Positions 6,388 through 6,726 of a stretch of 6,726 nt of DNA are shown piece after piece (positions within the stretch are counted from its first letter, which is position 1; every line of letters begins with the position of its first letter). The notes under the pieces are model-generated. The model saw only the letters and a list, made by a program, of their open reading frames with translations, ran no database searches and was not told the DNA's origin. The stretch covers positions 1-6,726 of the forward strand of contig JAKRWB010000558.1 in the NCBI GenBank assembly GCA_022353185.1. Direction: 5' to 3'. This stretch comes from ANME-2 cluster archaeon (GTDB taxonomy: Archaea > Halobacteriota > Methanosarcinia > Methanosarcinales > Methanocomedenaceae). Made by a program: the position numbers and the translations under genes.

Positions 6388-6549
6388 ATGCAAATAAGTC
6401 CAGCCAGTCCAGATAATGAAGCAATCCGAGAGATAAGGGATTCATCCAAAAGACTCGAAAAATCTTCAAAAAGACTTGAATTTTTGACTATAGTCCTTGC
6501 TATTCTTACACTCGTTTTAACAATTTCGACTTTTCAAACTATTTTTTAA
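6388..6549 (+). CDS. Small tail-anchored membrane protein with heptad repeat (53 aa)
   Basis: An ATG at 6388 opens a 53-residue frame ending in a TAA at 6547-6549. Residues 1-31 are polar and helical, with a seven-residue direct repeat SSKRLEK (19-25) and SSKRLEF (26-32), fitting a short coiled coil. Residues about 32-50 (FLTIVLAILTLVLTISTFQ) are a clear membrane segment and the protein ends three residues later, so it is tail-anchored. The Lys and Arg residues before the segment predict an N-terminus in the cytoplasm. I recognise the general style of many orphan small membrane proteins but no defined family. There is no Shine-Dalgarno sequence; TATAAT at 6334-6339 may be a -10 box, which would make it a separate transcript from the helicase gene 192 bp upstream. 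The clean segment plus repeat argues for real coding. A holin-like or effector role is only a guess. Confidence 0.6.
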   Translation: MQISPASPDNEAIREIRDSSKRLEKSSKRLEFLTIVLAILTLVLTISTFQTIF

Positions 6550-6554
6550 CGTAT

Positions 6555-6577
6555 AGGAAAGTATAAACGCATTTCCT
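6555..6577 (+). terminator. Weak stem-loop after the small membrane protein gene
   Basis: AGGAAA (6555-6560) and TTTCCT (6572-6577) can form a 6-bp stem with an 11-nt loop, six bases after the stop of the small membrane-protein gene. The following bases are pyrimidine-rich (TCTCTCG) but not a T run. It is a weak terminator candidate at best. Confidence 0.2.
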
Positions 6578-6602
6578 TCTCTCGCATCTTAAATCGATAA
6601 GT

Positions 6603-6659
6603 TGATTTCCTTAGCTTTCGTTTTATTGTGTGTCTCCAAAAACCAAAGCAAGGAAATCA
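6603..6659. repeat. Long inverted repeat across the start of the lipoprotein gene
   Basis: TGATTTCCTT(A)GCTTT at 6603-6618 is the inverse complement of AAAGCAAGGAAATCA at 6645-6659, giving 15 matched pairs with a single bulged A and a 26-nt loop. The GTG start proposed for the downstream lipoprotein (6630-6632) lies in the loop and the right arm encodes its basic N-terminus. Possible roles are mRNA structure controlling translation, a palindromic repeat element, or a binding site. Confidence 0.6.
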
Positions 6660-6726
6660 GTAACAATTACAATCACTATAGCATTAATTCTTTTCTCTTG
6701 CAACACGTGGGATGATTACAAAGTCA
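6630..6726 (+). CDS. Probable lipoprotein, N-terminal fragment (runs off the window)
   Basis: From a GTG at 6630 the frame stays open to the window end, giving 32 residues. They form a lipoprotein signal peptide: a basic start (PKTKARK), a hydrophobic core (VTITITIALIL) and a lipobox LFSC with the acceptor Cys at residue 24, followed by NTWDDYKV. LFSC is a common Bacteroidota form, and the acidic pair soon after the Cys resembles the surface-export signals described for Bacteroidota lipoproteins. The frame is closed upstream by a TAG at 6612-6614, and GTG is the only standard start before the signal. No ribosome site is visible. The mature function cannot be told because the gene is cut at the edge. 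Confidence 0.55.
   Translation, partial: MSPKTKARKSVTITITIALILFSCNTWDDYKV

Noticed and set aside
1..6726. CRISPR array, tRNA, rRNA, insertion sequence or restriction methylase
   Set aside because: No regularly spaced repeats, cloverleaf, transposase motif or methyltransferase motif was seen on either strand.

Overview
The window is AT-rich and dominated by one very large gene. It probably comes from a Bacteroidota chromosome. The clues are start codons with little or no Shine-Dalgarno sequence, a TAnnTTTG-type -7 box ahead of one gene and a near match ahead of another, and a lipoprotein signal ending in LFSC at the right edge. None of these clues is decisive alone, and there is no rRNA or housekeeping gene to place the organism.

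Layout, left to right. Positions 1-345 hold no convincing gene: a possible short ORF or remnant on the minus strand (73-234), a 15-bp direct repeat and a perfect 10-bp palindrome. Positions 346-870 (minus) encode a 174-residue protein with one N-terminal membrane segment followed by a heptad-repeat helix. Positions 871-1422 are mostly non-coding or doubtful: a weak 95-codon ORF, two adjacent perfect hairpins, a strongly G-skewed island, and a candidate promoter with a 7-bp direct repeat. Positions 1423-6195 (plus) encode a 1590-residue DUF4011 / SF1 helicase / Vsr-like nuclease / DUF3320 protein with intact ATPase and nuclease motifs. Positions 6196-6387 hold a second G-skewed island. Positions 6388-6549 encode a 53-residue tail-anchored membrane microprotein, missed by length-filtered gene calling. 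From 6630 to the end is the start of a probable lipoprotein gene, with a long inverted repeat across its start codon.

The central gene has the domain order of the DUF4011-helicase-Vsr proteins reported as single-gene anti-phage systems (hhe). A plausible reading is a defence gene carried as a cassette-like insertion, set off by non-coding stretches of different composition and bordered by short orphan membrane proteins. Whether the flanking membrane proteins work with the helicase cannot be told from the sequence: one is on the opposite strand, and the other lies 192 bp downstream, on the same strand, behind a distinct intergenic region.
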